A stretch of 55,766 nucleotides of DNA from Candidatus Planktophila lacus (GCA_943331345.2 CALQLF020000009.1:1-55766); one strand, 5' to 3'. Positions 26,918-36,628 are shown, counted from the first letter of the stretch. Program-made: numbers and translations. The notes: generated from the letters alone by a model not told the origin.

Positions 26918-28150
26918 ATGAACCCTATCGTCTACGCCATTCCAGTCTTCATGGCCTCCATCCTGCTGGAGATTGTCGTCGCCCGCTGGAAGCGCGTGCC
27001 CACCTACGACATCCCGGATGCGCTCACCAGCCTGCACTTTGGCACGCTCAGCCAGACCATAGGCGCCTTCGTGAAGGTACTGGGCTTCGGTCTCTATGTG
27101 GCTGTCTATGAACGCTGGCACGCCATGGAACTGCCCGCCAATGCTTGGTGGGTGTGGGTGGCGGCGCTGGTGGTCTACGACCTCATCTACTACTGGATCC
27201 ATCGCTTCGGCCACGAAGTGAACTGCCTTTGGGCGGCGCACCAGGTGCACCACTCCTCTGAGTACTACAACCTCTCCACCGCGCTGCGGCAAAGCTCTAC
27301 GGGTGCCGTGGTGGGCTGGCCGTTCTATCTCGTAATGGCCGTAGCGGGCGTACCGCCACTGGTGTTCGGCGTAGTGGCCTTAATCGACCTGCTGTACCAG
27401 TACTGGGTCCACACCGAACTGGTGCGCAAGCTGGGCTGGTTCGACCGCGTGTTCGTTTCGCCTTCGAACCATCGCGTGCACCATGGGCAGAACGACTACT
27501 GCATCGACCGCAATTATGGCGGCATCTTCATCGTCTGGGACCGCCTCTTCGGCACGTTCCAGGAAGAGCGCGATGACGAGCCCGTGGTGTACGGCATCCG
27601 CAAGCCGCTGCAAAGCTACAACGCCGTGTGGGGCAACCTGCACGTGTGGAAAGAACTTTTCGCGAACAGTTGGCAAGCGCTGCGCCGCGGCAAGCTAGGC
27701 GATGCTGTAGCTGTGTTCTTCGCTCCGCCCGCGGGCTGGGGCCAGCACGTGGAACACCTCGACCCCGCCAGCGTGCGGCGGTTCGACACGGGCGCCCCGC
27801 GCACCGTGCGCCGCTATGCGCTGGTGCAGTACGGGCTGCTAAGCCTCTATGCCACGCACTTCATCGCTGTGGCCCCACAGCTGCCATTGGGAACGCGCGC
27901 GCTCTACGCCTGCGTTATCGCGGCAGCCACCGTGTCGGCCGGCTGGTTGATGGAAGGGCGCAAGTTCGCTCCCGCCGTGGAGGCACTGCGCTTGGTTCTG
28001 CTCGGTGGCGCCTTCCTGCTGCTGCCCGACTGGTTCGGCTGGGTGCCCACACAGCAAGTGAAGCTGGCGGTGGTAGCGCTGCTTGCTACGTCTTTGGTGT
28101 GGCTAGGCTTGGGGCTGGTGAAAGCCCCGGAAGAGTCGCCCACCCTGTAG
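26918..28150 (+). CDS. Sterol desaturase / fatty acid hydroxylase family membrane protein
   Basis: A 410-aa integral membrane di-iron oxygenase. The His clusters of the family are present: HRFGH (H95, H99), HQVHH (H108, H111, H112), an additional His165 and NHRVHH (H185, H188, H189). The C-terminal third is a further set of hydrophobic helices, as in alkylglycerol monooxygenase-like bacterial members. It probably hydroxylates or desaturates a lipid. No Shine-Dalgarno is visible; instead TATATA at 26904-26909 lies about one promoter-to-start distance from the ATG, so the message may be leaderless. REP repeats follow directly after the stop. Confidence 0.85.
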   Translation: MNPIVYAIPVFMASILLEIVVARWKRVPTYDIPDALTSLHFGTLSQTIGAFVKVLGFGLYVAVYERWHAMELPANAWWVWVAALVVYDLIYYWIHRFGHEVNCLWAAHQVHHSSEYYNLSTALRQSSTGAVVGWPFYLVMAVAGVPPLVFGVVALIDLLYQYWVHTELVRKLGWFDRVFVSPSNHRVHHGQNDYCIDRNYGGIFIVWDRLFGTFQEERDDEPVVYGIRKPLQSYNAVWGNLHVWKELFANSWQALRRGKLGDAVAVFFAPPAGWGQHVEHLDPASVRRFDTGAPRTVRRYALVQYGLLSLYATHFIAVAPQLPLGTRALYACVIAAATVSAGWLMEGRKFAPAVEALRLVLLGGAFLLLPDWFGWVPTQQVKLAVVALLATSLVWLGLGLVKAPEESPTL

Positions 28151-28279
28151 GAGCGAGCTTGCTCCCGGCCGTCGCCATCCTGTAGGAGCGAGCTTGCTCG
28201 CGACTCTTGGAATCGGGAGCAAGCTCCCTCCTACAAGCAACCCACTGCCGCTGTGGGAGCGAGCTTGCTCGCGACTCTT
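28146..28279. repeat. REP-like palindromic repeat cluster, four copies
   Basis: Copies of the element TGTAGGAGCGAGCTTGCTC(GCGAC) lie at 28146-28168, 28181-28208 and 28252-28279 in one orientation and at 28214-28235 inverted. Each contains the palindrome GAGCAAGCTC or GAGCGAGCTTGCTCGC. The cluster fills the space between two convergent genes, a classical REP/REPIN position, and its last copy touches the manB stop codon. Confidence 0.9.
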
Positions 28280-29663
28280 AATGGTCGGCGCGCACGCCAC
28301 CGCGAGCCGCGAGGAACGCCAGCACTTCGGCGGTCTTGGCATTCATCAACGCAATATCGCCACGGCTTTCCACGTTCAGCCGCAACAAGGGCTCGGTGTT
28401 CGAGGTGCGCAGGTTCATGCGCCACTCGGCGTGCGCAATGCTTACGCCGTCGGTGAAGTCCAGCTCCGCGCCGGGACCGAAATGCTCTTGCACAGCCGCA
28501 ATTACGGCCTTGGCATCCGGAATCCGCAAATTGATTTCGCCGCTAGCCGGGAAGGCAGCAATACGCTCCTGCACCAATTGGCCGAGCGTCTTGCCGGTCT
28601 GGCTCACCAACTGCGCCACCAGCAGCCAGGGCACCATGCCGCTATCGCAATAGAAGAAGCGGCGGAAGTAATGGTGCGCGCTCATCTCGCCGCCATAAGC
28701 AGCATCTTGCTCGCGCATCTTCGCCTTCATGAAGGCGTGCCCGCTCTTGCACATGACCGGCATACCACCGGCTTGCTCGGCAATAGCAATGGTGTTCCAC
28801 GTAAGGCGCGGGTCGTACAGCACCCGCGCGCCCGGCTCCTTCGCAATGAAGGACTGCGCCAGCAAACCGACGATGTAGTAGCCCTCCAGGAAGGTGCCAT
28901 GCTCGTCGAAGAAGAAGCAGCGGTCGTAGTCGCCGTCCCAGGCAATGCCGAAGTCGGCACCAGAAGAGCGCACCAACTCCGCCACGCGGCCTTGGTTAAC
29001 CACGAGCATGGGGTTCGGCACGCCATTCGGGAACGTTCCATCGGGAGCATGGTCGAGCTTCGTCCAGCGGAACGGCAGACGGCCTTCGAGTTCGTCCACA
29101 ATGAGACCAGCACCGCCATTGCCCGCGTGGCATACCAAGTGCAGCGGCTTCAACGTCGCCACGTTCACGTAGGACATGAGGTGGTCGAGGTAGTCCGCCA
29201 TGGCGTTTACGGGCGTTACTTTGCCCGGCGCTGCGGGCTCGGCAAACTCGCCCGCCTCGGCCAACGCACGGATATCCTGCAGGCCCGTGTCGCCGCTCAC
29301 CGGCTTCGACTGCTCGCGCACGAACTTCATGCCGTTGTAGTCCGGCGGGTTGTGGCTAGCGGTCACCATGATGCCGCCATCAGCGCCCAAGTGGCCCGTA
29401 GCGAAGTAGACGCCTTCCGTGCCGCACAGGCCAATGTCCTCGACATCGCAGCCTTGGTCCGTTAGACCCCGGATGAGCGCACTGCAAAGCTCCGCACTGG
29501 AAAGACGAATGTCGCGGCCAACCACAACACGCTTGCAACCCAACCAGACGGCATAGGCACGGCCGACGCGATAAGCCACGTCCGGGTTCAGTTCATCCGG
29601 AATACGCCCGCGAAGGTCGTAGGCCTTGAAACCGGAAATGCTAATGCGTCCAAGCGATGCCAT
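28278..29663 (-). CDS. manB: Phosphomannomutase / phosphoglucomutase
   Basis: Interconverts mannose-6-P and mannose-1-P (and probably the glucose pair, as in AlgC) for sugar-nucleotide synthesis. It is 461 aa. All four family motifs are visible: phosphoserine loop TASHNPPDYNG with Ser103, metal loop DGDYDR (243-248), sugar-binding GEMSAHHYF (326-334) and the phosphate-binding RTSNTEP near the C-terminus. Together with manC at 32639-34063 it would supply GDP-mannose. It is the last gene on the minus-strand side of the polysaccharide cluster. Confidence 0.93.
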   Translation of the reverse strand: MASLGRISISGFKAYDLRGRIPDELNPDVAYRVGRAYAVWLGCKRVVVGRDIRLSSAELCSALIRGLTDQGCDVEDIGLCGTEGVYFATGHLGADGGIMVTASHNPPDYNGMKFVREQSKPVSGDTGLQDIRALAEAGEFAEPAAPGKVTPVNAMADYLDHLMSYVNVATLKPLHLVCHAGNGGAGLIVDELEGRLPFRWTKLDHAPDGTFPNGVPNPMLVVNQGRVAELVRSSGADFGIAWDGDYDRCFFFDEHGTFLEGYYIVGLLAQSFIAKEPGARVLYDPRLTWNTIAIAEQAGGMPVMCKSGHAFMKAKMREQDAAYGGEMSAHHYFRRFFYCDSGMVPWLLVAQLVSQTGKTLGQLVQERIAAFPASGEINLRIPDAKAVIAAVQEHFGPGAELDFTDGVSIAHAEWRMNLRTSNTEPLLRLNVESRGDIALMNAKTAEVLAFLAARGGVRADH

Positions 29664-29717
29664 GGGGGAAATTCCTGAAGGAAAAGTCGGTGAGGAAAGA
29701 ATGCTAGCGAAGTAAGC

Positions 29718-31055
29718 TCAAGCGGGTGGTGTCGAGTCCAACGACGTACTGCCCGCCACCAGCAGTTCTACCGGCCCGCGATGACTGAGGAAGCCGCGCG
29801 GACTGGCCGTGGCGCCATACGCGCCCGACATGCCGATGACGACAAAGTCGCCTTCCGACGCTACTGGCAGTTCTACACGTTGTGCGAGTACATCGAGCGG
29901 TGTGCACAAGGGACCGCAGATGGTGACAGTTTCGGTGGCAGCGCCTGACGGAAGAGTCGCGAGCAAGCTCGCTCCCACAGGAGAATCCTCTCCCTTGTGG
30001 GAGGGAGCTTGCTCCCGACTTTCTTGTGGGAGGTAGCTGGCTGCCTCTACCACTTGCACCGGGAAATTGCGACGTAACACTTGGCCCAAGTTGCCGCTGG
30101 CTGCCAAGTGGTGGTTCATGCCGCCATCGCACACCAGGAACACTTCGCCACGCGAGACCTTGCGGTCGACGACGCGAGTGACGTAGCGCCCGGCAGGCGC
30201 CACCAAATAGCGGCCGAGTTCCAGCACCAAGTGCGCGTCCGGGAAATCGGTCGCCGCGCGCACCACCAACTGGTGCAGGGCTGCGCCAATCGGCGCAAGT
30301 TCGAGCGCCTGCTCACCCGCGTGGTACGGCACACCAAAACCACCGCCGAGGTTCAACACGCGTACTGGTGCGGGTGCATGCGGCGCGAGCGCCACCGCGG
30401 AGGCATAGCAATGTTCCAGCAAGGCCACCACGGTGGCCGCGTCCAGCATCTGCGAACCGGCATAGAAATGAAAACCAGCGAACTCCACCGGGAGCGTCGC
30501 CATTAACTGCAACACCTCCGGCGCAGCTTCGGCGTCGATGCCGAACGGCCGCGGCCCGCCGCCCATGCGCTGGCCTGCACCGCGCAAGGTAATATCAGGA
30601 TTGATACGCAGCGCCACACGCGGACGAACACCAGCGGCTTGACCCGCTACAGCAATCGCTCGTAGTTCGCGAACGCTTTCGCACTGGAACAAGACAGCGG
30701 CAGCTACACCGGCACGAATGTCCTCCAGCGACTTGCCTGGGCCGGCAAAACCAATATCGAAGCCACGCGGCAAATGGCCTTCCAAAGCTACTGCCAGTTC
30801 ACCACCGGAGGCCACATCGAAGCCATCCACTCGTTGCGCGATGTATTCCACGAGGGCCGGTAACGGGTTGGCCTTCACCGCATAGTGCAGGCGCACTTCG
30901 GTGGGCAATACGGCACGCAGGGCGGCCAACTGCGCGTCAATCACGGCAGTGTTGTAGACATAGAAAGGCGTCCGTCCTGCGCGCGCCGCCAAGGCTTGCA
31001 ATTCCGTAGCCGTCTCTGCGGTGGCCACAGCAGCAGGGTTCATGCCTTCGATCAT
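29718..31055 (-). CDS. PLP-dependent decarboxylase, exosortase-A-associated type, with REP insertion
   Basis: A fold III (alanine racemase-like) decarboxylase of the ornithine/diaminopimelate type, 445 aa. Lys61 in HYAVKANP binds PLP; HFYAGSQ (196-202), LGGGFGVPYH (237-245), ELGRYLVAP and CGPLCTPLD with Cys384 complete the active site. The overall form and the partner ligase gene fit the family found with exosortase/EPS loci (TIGR03099, from memory). The ATG overlaps the ligase stop as ATGA. Residues about 337-371 (29943-30047) are encoded by REP-like repeats and replace a short linker just before the active-site cysteine. The frame is kept, so the protein may still work. The natural substrate is not known. 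Confidence 0.82.
   Translation of the reverse strand: MIEGMNPAAVATAETATELQALAARAGRTPFYVYNTAVIDAQLAALRAVLPTEVRLHYAVKANPLPALVEYIAQRVDGFDVASGGELAVALEGHLPRGFDIGFAGPGKSLEDIRAGVAAAVLFQCESVRELRAIAVAGQAAGVRPRVALRINPDITLRGAGQRMGGGPRPFGIDAEAAPEVLQLMATLPVEFAGFHFYAGSQMLDAATVVALLEHCYASAVALAPHAPAPVRVLNLGGGFGVPYHAGEQALELAPIGAALHQLVVRAATDFPDAHLVLELGRYLVAPAGRYVTRVVDRKVSRGEVFLVCDGGMNHHLAASGNLGQVLRRNFPVQVVEAASYLPQESREQAPSHKGEDSPVGASLLATLPSGAATETVTICGPLCTPLDVLAQRVELPVASEGDFVVIGMSGAYGATASPRGFLSHRGPVELLVAGSTSLDSTPPA
29952..30050. repeat. REP-like repeats inside the decarboxylase coding sequence
   Basis: An inverted copy (29952-29979, AAGAGTCGCGAGCAAGCTCG...), a direct copy (29995-30024, TTGTGGGAGGGAGCTTGCTC...) and a decayed third copy (30025-30050) match the REP family seen elsewhere in the window. 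They lie wholly within an open gene. Confidence 0.88.
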
Positions 31056-32635
31056 GCCAAACCCTTCATGGCTTGGCCCGCCTCAGCGGCAAGCATTACA
31101 CGGTCAAACTTGCCATGCGCTGTCCGCGGCAGTGCCGAGCGCCAGACGATAGCGGCCGGGTACAGATAGGCGGGCAATGCCGTACGCAATGCTTGCTCAA
31201 GAGCGTCCTGATCACTTTCCTTGGATCTCGGCGCCGTCACGAACAACACCAGTTCATGGCCCAGACGTTCATGGGGCAACCCCACCAACACGGCATCACC
31301 GACCAGCCCGGTGCTGTAAGCCACCTCCTCCACTTCGGTGGGGCTCACGCGATAACCGGACGTCTTGAGCTGGCTATCGCGTCGGCCAGAGAAAAACAGG
31401 AAACCTTCATCATTACGCCAGACGGTATCACCGGACCACACGGCGCGACTGCCTTGCATGAATTCCGGGGCAGGCCGAAAACGGGCCGCCGTGGCCATCG
31501 AGTCGCCCCAGTAGCCCTGTGCAACGAGCGGCCCCGAGTGCACCAGTTCGCCTGGTTCACCCGCGGCACATTCCGAACCATCCTCGCGCAGCACACGCAC
31601 ATCGGCATTCGGAATCGCTATACCGATACTGTCGGGGTGTTGGTCAATGTGTTCGGCAGGAAGATAGGTGCTGCGGAAAGCTTCCGTCAGGCCATACATC
31701 AGGAACACTTTCGTCCGCGGCCAATGCTGGCGTAGTTTTCCCAGTACCGCTTGCGGCAACACACCGCCGGAGTTGGTGACATAGCGCAGGTGCTCACCCA
31801 CGCTGGTCGGCCAGTCCTGCCCCACCAGTGCACTCCACAAGGGCGGCACGCCGGCCAAACCCGTGATGCTCTCGCGGGAGATGGCCGTCACCACGTCGCG
31901 GGGCAGTAGGTAGTCGTGCAGCACGACCGCGGCGCCGGAAATAAACGCGGTGGTGAACTGACTGAATCCATAGTCAAAGCTGAATGGCAGCACCGCGAGC
32001 AGACGGTCTTCCTTGGTGTTACCAAGATACTGCGCGACGCTCACAGCGCCGACACAAAGATTCAAGTGACTGAGCATGACGCCCTTCGGCCGACCTGTGC
32101 TGCCCGAGGTATAGAACAAGGCAGCGAGATGGTCAGGCCCGACCGCCGGCAAGGCAGAACCGTCTTCGAGTTCGGCGGCCACGAAGGGCAGCACACGCAG
32201 CGAAGGGGGCAACAGCGCTGGAAGTTCCGGCACGGTGTCGGCATCGACCAGCAACACCAAACGCAAGGCCGGCAGCGTTACCAACTCCGGCGCCAACTGC
32301 GCCAAGCGCGCGGCAGAAGTGACCAGCAGTACTGCGCCGGAATCCCGCAGGACATGGGCAGCCTGTGCCGGCTTCAACACGGAATTCACCGGAACGAACA
32401 CGCCGCCGGCTGCCGCAGTGCCAAAAGCTGCGACCACTTGCTCCACTTGCTTGGGCAACCAAATCGCCACTCGTTCGCCAGCTTGCAGGCCGAGCGCTAC
32501 GGCGCCGCGGGCAAAGGCCTCCACGCGCCAGGCCAGCACTCCGTAAGTGACTGGACGCCCTGCTGCCACCACCGCCACACGGTCGGGGTAGCGGTGGGCC
32601 GAGCCCAGCACCAGCGAGTGCAGGCTGGTGGACAC
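31052..32635 (-). CDS. AMP-forming acyl/amino acid ligase, exosortase-A-associated type
   Basis: A 527-aa ANL-superfamily enzyme that activates a carboxylic acid as an adenylate. The P-loop-like A3 motif YTSGSTGRPKGVMLSH, the aromatic VLPFSFDYGFSQ segment, the MYGLTEAFRSTYL motif, SGDTVWRNDEGFLFFSGRRDSQLKTSGYRVSPTE (A7-A8) and a late catalytic Lys in HGKFDR are all present. It is coupled to the PLP decarboxylase. This ligase plus decarboxylase pair is known next to exosortase EPS loci (TIGR03098/03099, from memory), where a carrier protein gene is normally close; none is visible here. Start is a GTG 3 nt after the manC stop. Confidence 0.85.
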   Translation of the reverse strand: MSTSLHSLVLGSAHRYPDRVAVVAAGRPVTYGVLAWRVEAFARGAVALGLQAGERVAIWLPKQVEQVVAAFGTAAAGGVFVPVNSVLKPAQAAHVLRDSGAVLLVTSAARLAQLAPELVTLPALRLVLLVDADTVPELPALLPPSLRVLPFVAAELEDGSALPAVGPDHLAALFYTSGSTGRPKGVMLSHLNLCVGAVSVAQYLGNTKEDRLLAVLPFSFDYGFSQFTTAFISGAAVVLHDYLLPRDVVTAISRESITGLAGVPPLWSALVGQDWPTSVGEHLRYVTNSGGVLPQAVLGKLRQHWPRTKVFLMYGLTEAFRSTYLPAEHIDQHPDSIGIAIPNADVRVLREDGSECAAGEPGELVHSGPLVAQGYWGDSMATAARFRPAPEFMQGSRAVWSGDTVWRNDEGFLFFSGRRDSQLKTSGYRVSPTEVEEVAYSTGLVGDAVLVGLPHERLGHELVLFVTAPRSKESDQDALEQALRTALPAYLYPAAIVWRSALPRTAHGKFDRVMLAAEAGQAMKGLA

Positions 32636-32638
32636 GCG

Positions 32639-34063
32639 CTAGCCCTGCGTGCCCTGTCGGCCGTAAGTATCCTCGAACCGGACGATGTCGTCCTCGCCCA
32701 GATAGCTGCCCGACTGCACCTCAACGATGTGCAGGTCCACCTTGCCCGGGTTCTCGATACGGTGCACCGCGCCGATGGGAATGTAGGTGGATTCGTTCTC
32801 GCTCATCAGGAACACCTTGTCGTTGCAGGTGACCCGAGCCGTACCTTGCACGACGATCCAATGCTCGGCGCGGTGATGATGCATCTGCAGGCTGAGCGTC
32901 GCACCCGGCTTCACTGTCAGACGCTTCACCTGATGGCGTTCGCCGTTGTCGACGCTGTCGTAACTACCCCAAGGGCGGAACACTTCGCGGTGCAGCAGGT
33001 GCTCACCACGGCCATTGGCCTTGATGTGCTCCACAATTTTTTTCACGTCCTGCGCACGCGAACGCGGCATGACGAGCACGGCGTCCTTCGTCTCCACCAC
33101 CACATGGTCTTGCAGGCCTACCGTAGCCACCAAGCGGCTCTCGGAATACACATAGTTGCCATGCGAGTCGTGGGTGACCACATCGCCACGCACTACGTTG
33201 CCTTCAGCATCGGGCGTGTGCGCATCGAATAGGCTGTCCCAACTGCCCACGTCGCTCCAGCCCGCATCCAACGGCACTACGGCAGCATCACGAGTCTTTT
33301 CCATCACGGCATAGTCGATGGAATCCGCAGGGCAAGCCTCGAAAGCAGCCTTGTCCAAACGGCAGAAGTCGAGGTCGGGCTTGGCACCGGTATAGGCCGC
33401 TTCCACCGCCGCCAACATGGCCGGCGCGTGAACCGCCAACTCCTGCAGGTAGCGCCGCGCGCCCAGCAAGAACATACCGCTGTTCCAAAGGTAGTTGCCG
33501 GAAGCCACGTATTCTGCGGCGCGCTCGGCATTGGGCTTTTCCACGAAAGCTTCCACAGCATGAACGGGGCCAGCGCCACCGGCATGGCGGATATAGCCGT
33601 AACCCGTTTCCGCGCGCGTAGGCACCACGCCGAACGTGACCAACTTACCCGAAGCGGCTGCCTGCATACCCGCCTGCACAGCGCGTTCAAAGGCAGCCAC
33701 ATTCTTCAGCACGTGGTCCGCCGGCATGACGAGCAGCAAAGCGCCCTCGCCTGCCAACTGCAGCGCGGACAGCGCCGCGGCCGCCACGGCAGGCGCGGTG
33801 TTGCGCCCGACGGGCTCGAGAATGAGCGCCGCCGCAGGCAAACCTACTTGGCGCAGTTGTTCCGCGACAATGAACCGGTGGTGTTCGTTGCTGACGACCA
33901 CTGGCGCCTGCACGCCGGGCCACTTAGCCACGCGCAGCGCCGTTTCCTGCAGCATGGTGTGTTCGCCCGTGAGCGGCAGCAACTGCTTGGGAAACTGTTC
34001 GCGGGAAAGCGGCCACAGGCGTGAGCCTGCACCGCCGGAAAGGATGACCGGGACGAGTGTCAT
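32639..34063 (-). CDS. manC: Mannose-1-phosphate guanylyltransferase / mannose-6-phosphate isomerase
   Basis: A bifunctional type II enzyme (474 aa) making GDP-mannose. The N-terminal nucleotidyltransferase has [17 protein letters not shown] (pyrophosphorylase signature), and [10 protein letters not shown] binds the sugar phosphate. The C-terminal cupin/PMI domain carries [20 protein letters not shown] (metal ligands) and [16 protein letters not shown] 34063 is chosen over 34078 because GGAG precedes it by about 9 nt. It works with manB. AlgA/XanB/CpsB-like. Confidence 0.95.
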   Translation of the reverse strand: MTLVPVILSGGAGSRLWPLSREQFPKQLLPLTGEHTMLQETALRVAKWPGVQAPVVVSNEHHRFIVAEQLRQVGLPAAALILEPVGRNTAPAVAAAALSALQLAGEGALLLVMPADHVLKNVAAFERAVQAGMQAAASGKLVTFGVVPTRAETGYGYIRHAGGAGPVHAVEAFVEKPNAERAAEYVASGNYLWNSGMFLLGARRYLQELAVHAPAMLAAVEAAYTGAKPDLDFCRLDKAAFEACPADSIDYAVMEKTRDAAVVPLDAGWSDVGSWDSLFDAHTPDAEGNVVRGDVVTHDSHGNYVYSESRLVATVGLQDHVVVETKDAVLVMPRSRAQDVKKIVEHIKANGRGEHLLHREVFRPWGSYDSVDNGERHQVKRLTVKPGATLSLQMHHHRAEHWIVVQGTARVTCNDKVFLMSENESTYIPIGAVHRIENPGKVDLHIVEVQSGSYLGEDDIVRFEDTYGRQGTQG

Positions 34064-34084
34064 TCCGTGAAACTCCATCGAAAG

Positions 34085-35248
34085 TTAGGAGTAGAACGCG
34101 GAAATGCAGGCGACCACGTAGGCCAGCTGCTCTTCCTGCAGTTCCGAGAAGATGGGAAGCGCCAGCGTTTCGTTGGCAGCGCGCTCGCTTTCAGGGCAGT
34201 CGCCAGGCTTGTAACCCAGGTAGGCGAAACAGCCCTGCAAGTGCAACGGCACGGGGTAGTAGATTTCCGTGCCGACGCCGTTTTCTGCCAGGTATTGGCG
34301 CAGTTCATCGCGGCGCGGCACGCGCACGATGTACTGGTTCCACACGTGCCGGTACCCCGCCTGCGCCTGCGGAATGCGCACCTTGCCGGCCAGGCCCGCA
34401 GCCGTGAAGGCCCGTTCATAGAACTGCGCGTTCTTCTGGCGACCGCGCGTCCAGCTGTCCAAGTGGCGCAGCTTGATGTTCAACACCGCCGCTTGCAGTT
34501 CATCGATACGGAAGTTGCCACCAATCATGCTGTGGTAATACTTCGGCTTGCCGCCATGCACGCGCATGACGCGCAGACGTTCCGCCAGGTCGCCGTCCTG
34601 TGCCGTGCACAAGCCAGCGTCGCCAAAGGCGCCGAGGTTCTTGGTGGGGAAGAAACTGAGGCAGCCCACATCGCCCAAGCTGCCAGCGCGCTTGCCGTGC
34701 AGGTATTCGGCGCCAATGGCCTGGGCCGCGTCCTCGATGACTTTCAGCCCATAGCGACGCGCTATTTCCAGCAGCGGCGCCATGTCGGAAATTTGCCCGT
34801 ACAAGTGCACCGGCATGATGGCCTTGATGATGCCACCGGTCTGGCGGTTCACCAGTTCGCCATGGGCACGCTCGCAGTGGTTGTCGATGAACGCCTGTAC
34901 CGCCTTGGGGCTCAGGTTGAACGTGGCAGGGTCGATGTCCACGAACAGCGGCCGCGCGCCTACGCGCGCAATGGTGCCGCCGGTGGCGAAGAACGTGTAA
35001 GGGCTCGTGATGACTTCGTGCTCGGGGCCGATGTCGAGGGCCATCAGCGCCAACAGCAGCGCGTCCGTGCCGGAACTGACGCCAATGCCATGCGCCGACT
35101 GGCAATACTCGGCGCAGGCTTTTTCCAGCGCCGTGACATTGGGGCCGAGGATGAACATCTGCGAATCGCAGACGCTCTCGATGGCTGCCATGATTTCCGC
35201 CTTCAGCGGCGCAAACTGCGGCTTCAGGTCCAGCAGGGGGACAGTCAT
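34085..35248 (-). CDS. DegT/DnrJ/EryC1 family sugar aminotransferase
   Basis: A 387-aa PLP enzyme converting a nucleotide keto-sugar to an amino sugar with glutamate. GVSSGTDALLLAL binds the PLP phosphate, Asp173 in IEDAAQAIGA contacts the pyridine N, and Lys203 in SFFPTKNLGAFGDAG forms the Schiff base. The EIYYPVPLHLQGCFAYLGY block is typical of WbpE/WlbC-like enzymes acting on UDP-sugars. ATG 35248 is preferred to the TTG three codons earlier. It lies between manC and ugd in the same orientation; a 3-keto uronic acid derived from a UDP-GlcNAc/ManNAc route is a possible substrate, but the matching dehydrogenase is not seen. Confidence 0.88.
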   Translation of the reverse strand: MTVPLLDLKPQFAPLKAEIMAAIESVCDSQMFILGPNVTALEKACAEYCQSAHGIGVSSGTDALLLALMALDIGPEHEVITSPYTFFATGGTIARVGARPLFVDIDPATFNLSPKAVQAFIDNHCERAHGELVNRQTGGIIKAIMPVHLYGQISDMAPLLEIARRYGLKVIEDAAQAIGAEYLHGKRAGSLGDVGCLSFFPTKNLGAFGDAGLCTAQDGDLAERLRVMRVHGGKPKYYHSMIGGNFRIDELQAAVLNIKLRHLDSWTRGRQKNAQFYERAFTAAGLAGKVRIPQAQAGYRHVWNQYIVRVPRRDELRQYLAENGVGTEIYYPVPLHLQGCFAYLGYKPGDCPESERAANETLALPIFSELQEEQLAYVVACISAFYS

Positions 35249-35278
35249 CTGTTCCAAGGTATTTCCTTCGCGGTATCG

Positions 35279-36628
35279 TCAGGCTGCCGGCACGCGGTCA
35301 CCGCGGCCGATGGCGTAGTAAGTAAAGCCCTGGCGGCGCATGAGCGCCGGGTCGTAGAGGTTGCGGCCATCGAACACCACGGGCGTGGCCAACGCGGCCT
35401 TCAAGCCGTCGAAGTCCGGGCTGCGGAATTCCTTCCACTCGGTGAGGATGGCCAGCGCGTCGGCGCCAGCCACCGCTTCTTCACCAACGGTGCAGAGCAC
35501 CAGCCTGCCATCGGCCAACTGTGCTTCATAGAGGCGCTGCGTTTCTTCCATGGCTACCGGGTCGTAGGCACGCACCTTGGCACCTGCGGCCCACAGCGCT
35601 TCCATCACGACGCGGCTCGGGGCCTCGCGCATGTCGTCGGTGTTCGGCTTGAACGCCAAACCCCATAGCGCAAACCTTTTGCCGGCGAGGTTCTTGCCGA
35701 AGTGCGCCTGAATTTTTTCCACCAGCACGCTCTTCTGGCGACGGTTGCGCTCTTCTACGGCAGCGAGGATGAGGGCCTCGAAACCGTATTCGCGCGCGCT
35801 GCGCTCGAGCGCCTGCACGTCCTTCGGGAAGCAGCTGCCACCGTAGCCCGCGCCCGGGTAGATGAAGTGGTAGCCAATACGCGGGTCCGAACCGATGCCG
35901 ATACGCACCTTTTCAATGTCAGCGCCCATGCGCTCGGCGAGGTTCGCCAGTTCATTCATGAAGCTGATCTTGGTGGCCAACATGGCATTGGCTGCGTACT
36001 TGGTCAGCTCCGCCGAGCGGATATCCATGACGATGAGGCGGTCGTGGTTGCGCGTGAACGGCTCGTAGAGCGCACGCAGCAGTTCCGTGGTGCGCGGGTT
36101 GTCCGTACCCACCACAATGCGGTCTGGCTTCATGAAGTCGCTGATGGCAGCGCCTTCCTTCAGGAACTCCGGGTTCGACACCACGTCGAATTCCGGCGCC
36201 GTTTCACGGGTAGCGAGCGTTTGCTCCAGTCGCGCGCGCACTTTGTCGGCAGTGCCCACCGGCACGGTGCTCTTGGTGATGACGACCTTGTAGCCGTCCA
36301 TGTGCTTGCCGATGGTTTCGGCCACGGCGAGCACGTAGCGCAGGTCCGCGCTGCCGTCTTCGTCCGGGGGCGTGCCCACAGCGATGAACTGGAACAAGCC
36401 ATGGTCCACGCCGGCCTTCGCATCGGTGGTGAACTTCAAGCGGCCCTTCGCCATGTTGCTGGCGATGAGTTCGTCGAGGCCCGGCTCATGGATGGGCACG
36501 CCGCCTGCATTCAGCAGGTCGATCTTGCGCGGGTCTACGTCCACGCAGACCACGTGGTTGCCCATTTCCGCCAAGCAGGCGCCCGTTACCAGCCCCACAT
36601 AACCGGAGCCGAAGATGGTGAGTTTCAT
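35279..36628 (-). CDS. ugd: UDP-glucose 6-dehydrogenase
   Basis: Oxidises UDP-glucose to UDP-glucuronate with two NAD. It is 449 aa. The N-terminal Rossmann motif is [18 protein letters not shown]; the central block KSTVPVGTA and NPEFLKEG lead to catalytic Cys266 in [10 protein letters not shown]; the C-terminal NAD domain has [16 protein letters not shown]. Supplies an acidic sugar to the polysaccharide. The 65-nt region upstream (36629-36693), with an AT-rich stretch, may hold a promoter. Confidence 0.94.
   Translation of the reverse strand: MKLTIFGSGYVGLVTGACLAEMGNHVVCVDVDPRKIDLLNAGGVPIHEPGLDELIASNMAKGRLKFTTDAKAGVDHGLFQFIAVGTPPDEDGSADLRYVLAVAETIGKHMDGYKVVITKSTVPVGTADKVRARLEQTLATRETAPEFDVVSNPEFLKEGAAISDFMKPDRIVVGTDNPRTTELLRALYEPFTRNHDRLIVMDIRSAELTKYAANAMLATKISFMNELANLAERMGADIEKVRIGIGSDPRIGYHFIYPGAGYGGSCFPKDVQALERSAREYGFEALILAAVEERNRRQKSVLVEKIQAHFGKNLAGKRFALWGLAFKPNTDDMREAPSRVVMEALWAAGAKVRAYDPVAMEETQRLYEAQLADGRLVLCTVGEEAVAGADALAILTEWKEFRSPDFDGLKAALATPVVFDGRNLYDPALMRRQGFTYYAIGRGDRVPAA

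Noticed and set aside
28146-28279. CRISPR-like array formed by the repeated GAGCGAGCTTGCTC units
   Set aside because: Units are palindromic, occur in both orientations, are irregularly spaced and scattered through the window; no cas gene. They fit REP/REPIN elements.
28194-29465. Long plus-strand frame (423 aa) over manB and REPs
   Set aside because: Antisense shadow of manB; its N-terminal part is translated REP sequence.
31916-33232. Long plus-strand frame (438 aa) opposite the AMP ligase and manC
   Set aside because: Antisense shadow with no coherent domain.
34067-35668. Long plus-strand frame (533 aa) opposite the DegT aminotransferase and ugd
   Set aside because: Antisense shadow; both minus-strand genes have complete catalytic motifs.
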